Source of the DNA: Bacteroides ovatus | Lineage (GTDB): Bacteria; Bacteroidota; Bacteroidia; Bacteroidales; Bacteroidaceae | Length of the DNA: 64,000 bases | Direction of reading: 5' to 3' | Assembly: GCF_001314995.1 (NCBI RefSeq) | Contig: NZ_CP012938.1 | Location: 1,984,001 to 2,048,000 of the forward strand | Shown: piece after piece, positions 16,346 through 24,909 of the stretch | Position numbering within the stretch: the first letter of the stretch is position 1 | How the letters are laid out: the number at the start of each line of letters is the position of its first letter | Notes under the pieces: generated by a model | Seen by the model: the letters and a program-made list of their open reading frames with translations, nothing else | Database searches by the model: none | Told to the model about the DNA's origin: nothing | Position numbers and translations under genes: made by a program

Positions 16346-17491
16346 ATGAATAAATTTACGATTCTGTTTCTTACCCTGTTCCTTGCATTGCCGATGGCGA
16401 TGAAGGCAGATTCTGCAAAAGAGAAGAAAGATGACACCAGGTACCTTGTAGGAGCTGTTCCTGAAGTAGATGGTAAAGTAGTATTTTCCAAAGAGTTCCA
16501 GATTCCCGGAATGAGTCAGGCACAAATCTACGACACAATGACAAAGTGGATGGACGAACGTCTGAAAGAAAATAAAAATATTGATAGCCGCATTGTTTTC
16601 TCTGACGAAGCAAAGGGAACAATTGCCGGTGTTGGAGAAGAATGGATTGTTTTCAGTTCCAGTGCTCTGTCATTAGACCGTACACTGGTCAACTATCAGA
16701 TTACCGTTACCTGTAAACCCGGCAACTGCCTAGTAGAGCTTGAGAAAATCCGTTTCACTTATCGCGAAACAGAGAAATACAAAGCGGAAGAATGGATTAC
16801 TGATAAATATGCGCTCAATAAAGCAAAGACCAAATTAGTGCGCGGCCTGGCTAAATGGCGTAGAAAAACTGTAGACTTCGCAGATGATATGTTTATGGAT
16901 GTAGCAGTAGCTTTCGGAGCACCTGATACTCGTCCGAAGACAGAGAAAAAGAAGAAAGAAGAAGAGCAACAAACTCCATCAATCGTTGCAGCCGCAGGCC
17001 CGATTATCATTGGTGGCACAGATAAAAAGACTGATATTAAAGTGACGACCGCCGAACCCGTTCAAACTACAGTTCCTGCTGCGACTCTCACTCCTGCTAC
17101 TCCAGTAGGCAAAGCTTCCACAGATATGCCGGGTTATACAGAAATTGATTTGAAACAAATTCCGGGCGAAGTATATGCCTTAATGGGAAGTGGTAAATTA
17201 GTAATCAGTATTGGAAAAGATGAGTTCAACATGACCAATATGACTGCAAATGCAGGTGGTGCATTAGGTTATCAATCAGGAAAAGCTGTTGCATATTGCA
17301 CACTTTCACCCGACCAACCTTATGAGGCAATAGAAAAGGCAGACAGCTATACACTGAAATTGTATGCCCCGAACCAGACAACTCCTTCAGCTGTTATCGA
17401 ATGTAAGAAAATGCCTTCACAGACAACTCCGCAAGCCGGACAACCCCGTACCTATGTTGGAGAAATTGTGAAACTCTTAATGAAAAAATAA
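16346..17491 (+). CDS. DUF4468 family secreted protein
   Basis: 381 residues with a signal peptide (MNKFTILFLTLFLALPMAMK, cut near ADS). The start at 16346 is preferred; ATG at 16337 adds three residues, and the longer frame to 16208 overlaps the metallo-hydrolase gene. Residues about 40-180 (VVFSKEFQIPGMSQAQIYDT, then the WMDERLKENKNIDSR region) look like DUF4468, a TBP-like-fold domain common in Bacteroidetes. A Lys/Glu-rich and Thr/Pro-rich linker (about 195-265) leads to a C-terminal region with EIDLKQIPGEVYALMGSGKL. Envelope protein of unknown function. Confidence 0.78.
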   Translation: MNKFTILFLTLFLALPMAMKADSAKEKKDDTRYLVGAVPEVDGKVVFSKEFQIPGMSQAQIYDTMTKWMDERLKENKNIDSRIVFSDEAKGTIAGVGEEWIVFSSSALSLDRTLVNYQITVTCKPGNCLVELEKIRFTYRETEKYKAEEWITDKYALNKAKTKLVRGLAKWRRKTVDFADDMFMDVAVAFGAPDTRPKTEKKKKEEEQQTPSIVAAAGPIIIGGTDKKTDIKVTTAEPVQTTVPAATLTPATPVGKASTDMPGYTEIDLKQIPGEVYALMGSGKLVISIGKDEFNMTNMTANAGGALGYQSGKAVAYCTLSPDQPYEAIEKADSYTLKLYAPNQTTPSAVIECKKMPSQTTPQAGQPRTYVGEIVKLLMKK

Positions 17492-17505
17492 GGAAAATTG
17501 CAACA

Positions 17506-17883
17506 ATGGAAATAAAAAGTAAATTTGACCATTTTAATATCAACGTTACAAATCTGGAGCGGAGTATCGCTTTTTATGAGAAAGCACTCGGCTTAAAAGA
17601 ACATCATCGGAAAGAAGCATCCGACGGTTCATTCACACTGGTTTACCTGACAGATAATGAAACTGGTTTCCTATTGGAATTGACATGGCTCAAAGATCAT
17701 ACTGCTCCATACGAACTGGGGGAAAACGAAAGTCACCTATGTTTTCGTGTAGCCGGTGATTACGATGCAATCAGGGCCTATCACAAAGAAATGAATTGTG
17801 TATGTTTTGAGAACACTGCCATGGGGCTTTATTTCATTAATGACCCGGATGATTACTGGATTGAAATACTCCCACAGAAGTGA
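17506..17883 (+). CDS. VOC-superfamily (glyoxalase I-like) protein
   Basis: 125 residues forming one pair of beta-alpha-beta-beta-beta motifs. The start is FDHFNINVTNLERSIAFYEK, with the metal-binding His, and the end is GLYFINDPDDYWIEILPQK, with the C-terminal Glu ligand; FLLELTW and ESHLCFRV carry the middle ligands. This is the lactoylglutathione-lyase-like pattern, but Bacteroides lack classical glutathione metabolism, so a detoxification or dioxygenase-type role is open. It starts 14 bp after the DUF4468 gene and is followed by a perfect hairpin terminator. Confidence 0.9.
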   Translation: MEIKSKFDHFNINVTNLERSIAFYEKALGLKEHHRKEASDGSFTLVYLTDNETGFLLELTWLKDHTAPYELGENESHLCFRVAGDYDAIRAYHKEMNCVCFENTAMGLYFINDPDDYWIEILPQK

Positions 17884-17891
17884 TTTTATAT

Positions 17892-17931
17892 AAAAAGTGG
17901 GGGCAGGATAATTATCCTGCCCCCACTTTTT
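17892..17931. terminator. Bidirectional intrinsic terminator
   Basis: A perfect inverted repeat: AAAAAGTGGGGGCAGGATAA with its complement, a 17-18-bp GC-rich stem with A and T runs on both sides. It ends the ldhA-to-VOC run. Confidence 0.9.
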
Positions 17932-18101
17932 ATGTAGAATATATGATCTATCAAACACATAGTATATATACCTAAAACAACAAATACTATAAATATGTAT
18001 CCGAAAATAAACACCACCTTGCCAGTTGCTTAATCAGAAAAAAGCCACTCCTCAATGACTAAAAGGCAACCGGATTGATGATCCGTTTATTGCTACAGCC
18101 T

Positions 18102-18287
18102 TTATTTTTTATGTCGGCTAGCTCTTTTCTTCCGGATATCTGCTTTCATCTTCGCTGCACCCGAACCATGTTGTCCACGAATATACGTCGCTTTTTTCGC
18201 TTTCGTTTTCACCTTTTCCTCTTCTTTGGGCTTATCTTTCTTACCTTTAAAAACGATACCACCCATGATTGCTTCTTCTATACTCAT
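18102..18287 (-). CDS. Small basic protein, hypothetical
   Basis: 61 residues, strongly Lys/Arg-rich (KGKKDKPKEEEKVKTKAKKA in the middle, ending KRASRHKK). Evidence that it is real: a TATCTTTG box sits 35 bp upstream on the right strand, the AT-rich leader fits, and the gene lies between two terminator-like regions with no better frame. No domain recognised. The charge suggests nucleic-acid binding, but that is inference. It is divergent from the methyltransferase gene. Confidence 0.55.
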   Translation of the reverse strand: MSIEEAIMGGIVFKGKKDKPKEEEKVKTKAKKATYIRGQHGSGAAKMKADIRKKRASRHKK

Positions 18288-18321
18288 ATAATCATTTATT
18301 AGTATTCAACATTTCCGATGG

Positions 18322-18329
18322 CAAAGATA
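18322..18329 (-). promoter_or_regulatory. -7 promoter box of the small basic protein gene
   Basis: TATCTTTG on the minus strand, 35 bp before the start at 18287. Confidence 0.6.
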
Positions 18330-18350
18330 ACCCTTTTCTACGGATTTATT

Positions 18351-18358
18351 TATCTTTG
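18351..18358 (+). promoter_or_regulatory. -7 promoter box of the methyltransferase gene
   Basis: TATCTTTG on the plus strand, 24 bp before the ATG at 18383; divergent from the box at 18322-18329. Confidence 0.6.
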
Positions 18359-18382
18359 CAAAGTTAACAATCGTAACCACCA

Positions 18383-19114
18383 ATGGCAACAACAATTCTT
18401 TCTGCAGAAAAGGACCCGATGGGAGCCGCTATTTCTGACTATTTCAACCATCATAGAGCTGATCGTTTGCGGGTATTTTCTTCTCAATTCGAAGAAGATG
18501 AAATTCCCGTCAAAGAACTGTTTCGTAGTATACAGTCTATGCCTATACTAGAGCGTACCGCCCTGCAAATGGCTACTGGACGGATTTTGGATGTAGGTGC
18601 CGGAAGTGGTTGCCATGCGCTCGCACTTCAGGAAATGGGAAAAGACGTATGCGCCATTGATATTTCTCCTTTATCTGTCGAAGTAATGAAACAACGTGGA
18701 GTGAACGATCCTCGTCTCATCAACCTTTTTGATGAAACATTTTCCGAAACATTCGATACGATCCTAATGCTCATGAATGGTTCCGGAATCATCGGACGGC
18801 TGAATAATATGCCCGAATTTTTCCAACGGATGAAACGTATTCTCCGCCCCGGTGGATGCATATTTATGGATTCCAGTGATTTGCGTTATCTTTTTGAAGA
18901 GGAAGACGGTAGCATAGTCATCGATCTGGCCGGAGATTACTACGGAGAGATCGACTTCCAAATGCAATATAAAGATGTAAAAGGAGACACATTCGACTGG
19001 TTATATGTAGATTTCCAGACTCTTAGCTTATATGCTTCCGAATGTGGTTTTAAGGCAGAATTGATAAAAGAAGGAAAGCATTACGATTACCTGGTCAAAC
19101 TTAGCATTGCTTGA
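18383..19114 (+). CDS. Class I SAM-dependent methyltransferase
   Basis: 243 residues. Motif I is GRILDVGAGSGCHALALQEM (residues about 70-89), followed by the acidic post-I loop VCAIDISPLSVEVMKQRG. Motif II is DTILMLMNGSGIIG and motif III RMKRILRPGGCIFMDSSDLR. The N-terminal 60 residues (MATTILSAEKDPMGAAISDY) likely form a lid. The acceptor is unknown. Single gene with its own promoter and a following double hairpin. No TM segment. Confidence 0.9.
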   Translation: MATTILSAEKDPMGAAISDYFNHHRADRLRVFSSQFEEDEIPVKELFRSIQSMPILERTALQMATGRILDVGAGSGCHALALQEMGKDVCAIDISPLSVEVMKQRGVNDPRLINLFDETFSETFDTILMLMNGSGIIGRLNNMPEFFQRMKRILRPGGCIFMDSSDLRYLFEEEDGSIVIDLAGDYYGEIDFQMQYKDVKGDTFDWLYVDFQTLSLYASECGFKAELIKEGKHYDYLVKLSIA

Positions 19115-19128
19115 AAATGCATCATCAT

Positions 19129-19216
19129 ATAGTGACGGTATGTACTCCGGATAGCGTCACTATATAACCAAAATAGTAACGCCATCACATCAGGATAGCG
19201 TTACTATTTTTATATA
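19129..19216. repeat. Tandem 44-bp hairpin repeat after the methyltransferase gene
   Basis: Two related hairpins, 19129-19163 (ATAGTGACG...CGTCACTAT) and 19173-19207 (ATAGTAACG...CGTTACTAT), offset by 44 bp. The second is followed by TTTTTATAT and can terminate the methyltransferase transcript. ATAG begins at 19129, 19151, 19173 and 19195, a strict 22-bp register, and GGATAGCGT(C/T)ACTAT is shared by both halves. Confidence 0.75.
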
Positions 19217-19258
19217 CTCATATATGTTCCGTTGGAAACATCTGATGAAGGTTCTCTT

Positions 19259-19861
19259 TTATTTCAGCATTTCATTAATTGCCTGCACAAGAGAAGCAAA
19301 CTCTTCCTCATTATATAAACGAGTCAGCTTTACAATTTTTCCTTCCTTATCAATCAACACGTTTCTCGTTATTCCGGATTCACGTAATGCATATTTCGCA
19401 AAGATATCAGCTCCCGGATCCAGTCCTAACGGATAAGTGACTCCGGTAGATTTTGCAAAAGCCAGTACTTTGTCAAGCGGTTCGTCACGGTCAATGCCAA
19501 TCAGAGCAAAGTCTGCATTATTTTTATGCTTCAACCAAATATCCTTCTCGATAAACGGCATTTCTTTACGGCAAACTCCACACCAGCTTGCAGTGAACTG
19601 CAACATGACAACTTTACCACGAAGGGAAGATAAACTCACTTGCTTCCCATCTGTCAAGGTAATTGTGAAATCCGGAGCCATCTCTCCTACCCGAACAATA
19701 TATCCTGTACTATCTGCCTGAACTGATTTTGCATCCGCAGTTACTTCTACACTATCTGTTGCAACTTCAACATTCGCCGTTCCTTTCTTCTGTCCGGAAC
19801 AAGCCCATATACCTATGGCTAAAAGCGCCACACTACATACATTCATAATTTTCATTTTCAT
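19259..19861 (-). CDS. TlpA-family thiol-disulfide oxidoreductase lipoprotein
   Basis: 200 residues. MKMKIMNVCSVALLAIGIWACS is a lipoprotein signal with its lipobox Cys near residue 21. After a Thr/Val/Ala-rich linker comes the thioredoxin-fold domain: VGEMAPDFTITLTDGKQVSL, then MLQFTASWCGVCRKEMPFIE with the CGVC redox pair, and the cis-Pro region GVTYPLGLDPGADIF. It probably reduces or isomerises disulfides at the membrane outside the cytoplasm. Promoter box TATATTTG lies 20 bp upstream. No partner gene is adjacent. Confidence 0.92.
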   Translation of the reverse strand: MKMKIMNVCSVALLAIGIWACSGQKKGTANVEVATDSVEVTADAKSVQADSTGYIVRVGEMAPDFTITLTDGKQVSLSSLRGKVVMLQFTASWCGVCRKEMPFIEKDIWLKHKNNADFALIGIDRDEPLDKVLAFAKSTGVTYPLGLDPGADIFAKYALRESGITRNVLIDKEGKIVKLTRLYNEEEFASLVQAINEMLK

Positions 19862-19880
19862 CTAATCATTGGTAACTTTG

Positions 19881-19888
19881 CAAATATA
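19881..19888 (-). promoter_or_regulatory. -7 promoter box of the TlpA-like gene
   Basis: TATATTTG on the minus strand, 20 bp before the start at 19861. Confidence 0.55.
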
Positions 19889-19906
19889 AAAAAAGTATGC
19901 GATGTA

Positions 19907-19937
19907 TTTGCATTTTTAAAAGAAATTCATACCTTTG
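19907..19937 (+). promoter_or_regulatory. Promoter of tRNA-Thr
   Basis: TTTG (19907-19910), 19-bp spacer, TACCTTTG (19930-19937): a near-ideal Bacteroides promoter placed 18 bp before the tRNA. Confidence 0.8.
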
Positions 19938-19955
19938 CACCCGCAAAAGAAAAAC

Positions 19956-20029
19956 GCCTCTTTAGCTCAGTTGGCCAGAGCACGTGATTTGTAATCTCGG
20001 GGTCGTTGGTTCGAATCCGACAAGAGGCT
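19956..20029 (+). tRNA. tRNA-Thr (anticodon TGT)
   Basis: Cloverleaf: acceptor GCCTCTT pairs with AAGAGGC, D arm GCTC/GAGC, anticodon loop TTTGTAA giving TGT (Thr), T arm GTTGG-TTCGAAT-CCGAC, discriminator T. CCA is not encoded. A good TTTG/TACCTTTG promoter precedes it. Confidence 0.95.
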
Positions 20030-20088
20030 CTCCAGAATGAATGCTGTTTATCACATCAGATAAGCAGCATTTTTTATTAATATCTTCT

Positions 20089-20980
20089 TTAAGATTTTTG
20101 CTTACGAAATACTACCATACCCACAGCCAACAAAATCAAAAGAATTCCAATAACACTATTCAGGGTAAACAGTTCTTTAAAAACAAAGACACCGATCACA
20201 ACGGCTGTCAGTGGTTCCATCGCACCTAAAATAGAAGTCAGTGTAGGTCCCGCATACTTAATTGCCCGTACCAAAGTTATATTGGAAATAGCCGTAGCCG
20301 GCAATGCAAGTCCTAAAATAATCAGCCATATATAACCGTCTGTCACCAGATGAAGCCCGAAAGTTGCCATAGCTCCTATCAGATAGAGAACAGCTCCCAT
20401 CCCCATAACATAACATGTCAGTACAGTGGAATTGATTTGAGCGGCTCGTGTTGTTCGAACCCCAATGATGTATCCTCCGTAAGAAAAGACAGAAATACAA
20501 GCCGCCACCAATCCTACTATTGTATCACAACTTTTCGCCTCCAACTCTCCCGATGACAGTAAAGCAGCACCAAACAAAGACATTAAAACAGCAAGCATCA
20601 CCAAAAGAGATTTCTTTTCATGAAAGAAAAACATCATTGCCAATGATACAGCCAACGGATACATAAAATGAATAGTCGATGCTACCCCCGTGGCTATATT
20701 CTGATAGGCAATGAGCAAACTGAATGAGGTGGTTGCCCGCAACAAACTTAATAAAAAAAACGACTAACAAATCTTTCTTTGCCAGCCGGAAATTACATCC
20801 CGAACACCATCCAAACAGTGTCAATACAATAGCAGCCACTCCCCAACGATAAGAAAGCACCTCGAAAGCCGAAAAACCAGCTAACAACAGAGTTATAGAA
20901 AAAAACGGAGCCAGCCCAAAAGTGGAGGAGGATACCGCCGCATAAAGTATACCTTTAATACGATTCATCGATATATTCAA
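20089..20980 (-). pseudogene. EamA/DMT-family exporter, split by a frameshift in a T8 run
   Basis: Two overlapping frames together give a normal ten-TM EamA protein of about 296 residues. The N-terminal part runs from 20980 (MNISMNRIKGILYAAVSSST) to RLAKKDLLVVFF; the rest continues in another frame as LLRATTSFSLLIAYQNIA through to MVVFRKQKS. The shift is at eight consecutive A on the plus strand (20753-20760); seven would restore VVFLLSLLRATT. Family members export small metabolites or amino acids. It may be a true pseudogene, a slippage-rescued or phase-variable gene, or a sequencing error. Confidence 0.85.
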
Positions 20981-21008
20981 CTAATTCCAGATATTCACAA
21001 TGCAAAGA

Positions 21009-24000
21009 TTATAAATATTTCTTTAATGCCACCATTAATTTCATTTTTTCAAGCGGCTTAACCAGATATTCATTACAGCCGACCTTTATTGCAGCAATCC
21101 GGTCAGAATCGAAAGCATGGGCGGTAAGTGCGACGATAGGTAAGCTAGCATTAAACTTACGTATTTCAGCTGTAGCCTTCAATCCATCCAGTACAGGCAT
21201 TTTCATATCCATCAACAACAAATCGACATGTTGGCTACGCGCTATTTCCACTGCCTTTTGCCCATTCTCCGCATGCAGTAAATCATAATGATCCTTCAGG
21301 ATAGTAGACACCAGCTGATAATTACTTTGTATATCTTCAGCTATGAGAATTGTTTTCCGACCGGCACTCTTCTCCATCACTTCGTCATTCGCATCAAACT
21401 CTCCTCCGGAGATATTCTCTTCTTTCTTCTCTTCTACCATAGAAAGTGTATCGACTTCACAAGGTAAAAATGCCCAAAACAGCGATCCTTCATTGTGTAC
21501 CGATTCAAAGCCGACTTTACCTCCCATAGCTTCTGCAATTGCCTTGCAAATAGAAAGTCCAAGTCCGGTACCTTGGGCAAACTCATCAAGTTTCTCAAAA
21601 CGCTGGAATACTTTTCCTTTTTTATCATCAGCTATACCAATACCGGTATCTTTCACATAAAAATAGACGCCTCCATCCTTACATGCATATCCCATTTTAA
21701 TAGAACCTTTTGAAGTATATTTGATAGCATTAGTGACATAATTCGTTATAATTTGTGCCACGCGATTACGGTCCAGAGTTACCTGACAACAGTGATAAGG
21801 ATTGATTTCAGTTAACACGATATCCGGATTCTTCAGGCGCTGCTTCATGGAAGTAAACATGTTTTCAAAATGTTCGGATAAGTCGAACGGTTCGTATTTC
21901 AGTTCTACCGAACCGGCTTCCAGCTTGGATAAATCAAGTATATCATTTATCAGTTTTAGCAATAACTCATTATTACTATTAATAATCTGGATATAGTCCG
22001 CCTTTTCTTCTTCTCCGGCATAAGCCATCAACTCCGAAAAACCTACAATAGCATTCAAGGGAGTACGGATTTCATGACTCATATTCGCCAGGAACGCAGA
22101 TTTCAATTTATCAGACTGCTCTGCCTGATGTTTGGCTTCCTGCAATTCCTTAATCATTTTTTCACGCTCCGTTACATCATCCACGCGAATTACAACACCA
22201 TCCACAGATCCATCTTCAAGAACTACGGGAGTGGCAAACACTTCAACGGTATGCGCACTGTCCAACGAAAACTTCATCTGTTCCGTCTGTAATGAAACAA
22301 AAGCACGTTGCATCACACAATTTTCACAGGGAGAAGTACGATTATATGTACTTTTATAGCAAAGTTCACCTTTTTTGTAGGCTTCAAAAGAAAGACTTTT
22401 TGAACATAACGAAATATTTTCCCATTGAACCATATATTCCTTCGTGATGTAGGCCAACCCTGAATTCGTATTGTTAAGAACCAGTTCATTCTGTCGTACC
22501 AAAGCGTCCTGTATTTCTTTATTCTTTAGTAAGGTCAATTCAGTCTGCTTATAGGAATCGATATTTTGCGTCATACCGAACAAATACTTATAAGGAGCAT
22601 CGTTCAAAGTTGTGGTTTCAACAAGGCCACGCGTTTCCCACCATTGATACATGCCATCTCCTTTAAAGTCAATGCGATATTCCACATCCCATACACCGCT
22701 TCCTAGTTCTACCGCCTTTTGCAAAGTTTCAGCAAACTTTTGTCGGTCATCAGGATGTACGAGAGTCAGATATTTCTCGACCGAATTAATTTCTGATGCC
22801 TTCTTCCCATTTTTATCAAAACCTTCACCGAAACTCACCCTGTTCTTAGCCGGCTCAAAAAACCAGGTGAAGGCATTCATCGCTTCCATAGTGACAGTTA
22901 ACAGCTGTGCACGACGCTTCAGTTCATTTTGTAAACTCTGATCCCAGCGGGTATTTAACAGAAAGCGTTTGCCATCATCTTCAATTATACTTTTGCGAAC
23001 AATAGTATCATAGCTGCGTCCATCCTTCAGTATAATACGTTCCATGCCGAAATAAGGGTTCCCAGTATTGTATACCTCTAAATCAGTCTTCTGAATACGC
23101 TCTACTTCTTCTTCACTCAGCACATCATAAGTAGTTTTATCTTCGCTGGTACCAAACATGAGCTTACTCTCTTCATTGCAAAAAACATAGCGGAAATCAT
23201 TCTCTACATCTTTGATATGAACAGATAACGGAAGATTATTTAATATATTATAGAAGAACTGCTCCTTTTTCTGCACCTCCGTATTATTCTTTCGGGTACC
23301 AACATATTTCAATACCTTCTTATTAGAATCAAATTCATAAGGAGCACCGCTTATCGTACAAAATTGCCAGGTTGAGCTATCCGGTAACATAACCCTGCTA
23401 TCAAAAGAAAAAGAAAAATCTTCCCCATTGCTCATTCTTTCCATTACTTCAGTAACCTGACTACGGTCATCCGGATGCAAAGTCTCCAGATATAGTGCCA
23501 TACTAACTGGCTTAGACTGATCGTATCCATTCAGCGGTTCATTATCACTATAAAATAATTTGGGCACTGCATCAAATTCCCAAAACATGATGTTGGCTGC
23601 CTTCATAGCAAGCTCCGTTTTCCGGCGACTTTGACGGAGTACCTCTTCACTTTTCACCGTTTCTGTAATATCTTCAAAGATAAAAATGTAATTAACAAAC
23701 TTGCCATCATTATCATAAAGAGGATTACCATTACATTTCAAATAGCAGGTCCGGGTACGCGTAGAGAAAAAACGTTTATCGGTTCTCTGTTTATCGAAAT
23801 CATACAAAAAACTCATCTGTACCGGAACACAACGACGAACTGCTTCCTTCACCACGTCAGGAACCACAGAATTTTCATTTATGTTGAGTTTATTACCAAG
23901 AAGCGTTTGCGAGTCAGCGCCAAAAATTCGGCAGAAGCTTTCATTGCATCTTACCAGAGTGCCATCGGCTGTGAAGAAACCTATTCCAACAGGAAGTGAA

Positions 24001-24032
24001 TTAAATACAGTTAGTAATTGTTTGTGTTCCAT
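21009..24032 (-). CDS. Hybrid sensor histidine kinase with five PAS domains and a receiver
   Basis: 1007 residues, no signal peptide or TM segment, so a cytoplasmic sensor. Five PAS-like modules lie at about 1-125, 140-255, 265-375, 385-510 and 520-635 (PAC-type endings such as FVNYIFIFEDITE and VDGVVIRVDDVTE). HisKA follows with NMSHEIRTPLNAIVGFSELM near 655-675, then an HATPase with VTNAIKYTSKG, DTGIGI and GTGLGLS, and a C-terminal receiver (LLLMDMKMPVLDGL with the phospho-acceptor Asp, KPLE at the end). The fifth PAS has clustered Cys (ELCYKSTYN, PCENC), which may bind a metal or sense redox. No output regulator is adjacent. Promoter box TATATTTG at 24083-24090. Confidence 0.93.
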   Translation of the reverse strand: MEHKQLLTVFNSLPVGIGFFTADGTLVRCNESFCRIFGADSQTLLGNKLNINENSVVPDVVKEAVRRCVPVQMSFLYDFDKQRTDKRFFSTRTRTCYLKCNGNPLYDNDGKFVNYIFIFEDITETVKSEEVLRQSRRKTELAMKAANIMFWEFDAVPKLFYSDNEPLNGYDQSKPVSMALYLETLHPDDRSQVTEVMERMSNGEDFSFSFDSRVMLPDSSTWQFCTISGAPYEFDSNKKVLKYVGTRKNNTEVQKKEQFFYNILNNLPLSVHIKDVENDFRYVFCNEESKLMFGTSEDKTTYDVLSEEEVERIQKTDLEVYNTGNPYFGMERIILKDGRSYDTIVRKSIIEDDGKRFLLNTRWDQSLQNELKRRAQLLTVTMEAMNAFTWFFEPAKNRVSFGEGFDKNGKKASEINSVEKYLTLVHPDDRQKFAETLQKAVELGSGVWDVEYRIDFKGDGMYQWWETRGLVETTTLNDAPYKYLFGMTQNIDSYKQTELTLLKNKEIQDALVRQNELVLNNTNSGLAYITKEYMVQWENISLCSKSLSFEAYKKGELCYKSTYNRTSPCENCVMQRAFVSLQTEQMKFSLDSAHTVEVFATPVVLEDGSVDGVVIRVDDVTEREKMIKELQEAKHQAEQSDKLKSAFLANMSHEIRTPLNAIVGFSELMAYAGEEEKADYIQIINSNNELLLKLINDILDLSKLEAGSVELKYEPFDLSEHFENMFTSMKQRLKNPDIVLTEINPYHCCQVTLDRNRVAQIITNYVTNAIKYTSKGSIKMGYACKDGGVYFYVKDTGIGIADDKKGKVFQRFEKLDEFAQGTGLGLSICKAIAEAMGGKVGFESVHNEGSLFWAFLPCEVDTLSMVEEKKEENISGGEFDANDEVMEKSAGRKTILIAEDIQSNYQLVSTILKDHYDLLHAENGQKAVEIARSQHVDLLLMDMKMPVLDGLKATAEIRKFNASLPIVALTAHAFDSDRIAAIKVGCNEYLVKPLEKMKLMVALKKYL

Positions 24033-24082
24033 TTCTTTATCCTTGAATAACTTAGAAATAAATATTTTATCTCCGCACTATG

Positions 24083-24090
24083 CAAATATA
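24083..24090 (-). promoter_or_regulatory. -7 promoter box of the hybrid kinase gene
   Basis: TATATTTG on the minus strand, 51 bp before the start at 24032. Confidence 0.5.
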
Positions 24091-24157
24091 TACACTTTTA
24101 CGATTATAATATGATTTTATAGCGAACATATTATTGCCAGGTTATAACATACAATAA

Positions 24158-24187
24158 GGGGCTATCCACGATATTGTGAATAACCCC
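24158..24187 (-). terminator. Hairpin after the repeat-protein gene
   Basis: A 12-bp stem with two wobble pairs (GGGGTTATTCAC with GTGGATAGCCCC) and a 6-nt loop, 46 bp after the stop at 24233. The T tract that follows is poor. Confidence 0.5.
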
Positions 24188-24232
24188 TATCTCAAATGAC
24201 ATCCCATATATTATCATTTTAAAAAGTACATT

Positions 24233-24886
24233 TTAATACTCCTCAATGACTGTATTTCCAAAAATATCCTTTTTAATAATTTTCCCATGACCGTTACCAT
24301 ATTCAATTATTTCGTTTCCAAAAATATCTTTTTTAATAGTTGTTCTATTCCCCTTATCATCCTCGATAATAGTATTCCCAAAGATATCTTTTGTAATCGT
24401 CTTTCTATTACCTTTGTCATCGCGAATAATAGTATTTCCCAGAATATCTTTCTCTATAGTTTTTCTATTACCCTTATCGTCCCGGATAATGGTATTTCCT
24501 AGAATATCTTCTTCAATAGTCTTTCTATTACCTTTATCATCACGAACAATGAAATTTCCTAAAATATCCTCTTCGATAGTCGTTCTATTGCCTCTATCAT
24601 CACGGATAATGATGTTCCCCAAAATATCCTTTTCAATAGTCTTTCTATTGCCTTTATCATCACGAATGATGATATTCCCTAAGATATCCTTTTCAATAGT
24701 CTTTCTATTACCATTATCATCACGGATAATGATATTACCTAAAATATCCTTTTCAACAGTCTCTCTCCCTTGGTCAACTCCCGAATACTCATAATTATCT
24801 TCAACAAGATTTGCACCATAGCCCTTTATTATATAAGGAGCCAAAATAAACTGGGCAACAAACAGGATAAATAAAATCTTTTTCAT
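24233..24886 (-). CDS. Secreted protein of 20-residue tandem repeats
   Basis: 217 residues. A signal peptide (MKKILFILFVAQFILAPYII) is followed by about 20 linker residues, then eight full copies and one partial copy of a 20-residue unit, KDILGNIIIRDDKGNRKTIE. Copies differ at a few positions (I/T/F after GN; K/N/R before GN; K/E at the start), and the last three are the most divergent (KDIFGN, IIE). The regular D-I-x-G-N and D-D-x-G-N turns suggest a beta-solenoid or beta-roll, with possible Ca2+ sites at the DDxGN loops; this is inference. I do not recognise the family. TACTTTTG promoter box about 24 bp upstream. The IS1182 element lies upstream of it. Confidence 0.75.
   Translation of the reverse strand: MKKILFILFVAQFILAPYIIKGYGANLVEDNYEYSGVDQGRETVEKDILGNIIIRDDNGNRKTIEKDILGNIIIRDDKGNRKTIEKDILGNIIIRDDRGNRTTIEEDILGNFIVRDDKGNRKTIEEDILGNTIIRDDKGNRKTIEKDILGNTIIRDDKGNRKTITKDIFGNTIIEDDKGNRTTIKKDIFGNEIIEYGNGHGKIIKKDIFGNTVIEEY
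24236..24777 (-). repeat. 60-bp in-frame tandem repeat
   Basis: About nine copies of a 60-bp unit inside the secreted repeat protein. Central copies are nearly identical at the DNA level, which makes copy-number change by slippage or recombination likely. Confidence 0.85.
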
Positions 24887-24909
24887 GGCGTTTTTCTTTT
24901 GGTTTAGAA

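Noticed and set aside
24414..24794. 126-residue plus-strand frame opposite the repeat protein
   Set aside because: It is the antisense shadow of the 60-bp repeats; it has no ribosome site or promoter on that strand.
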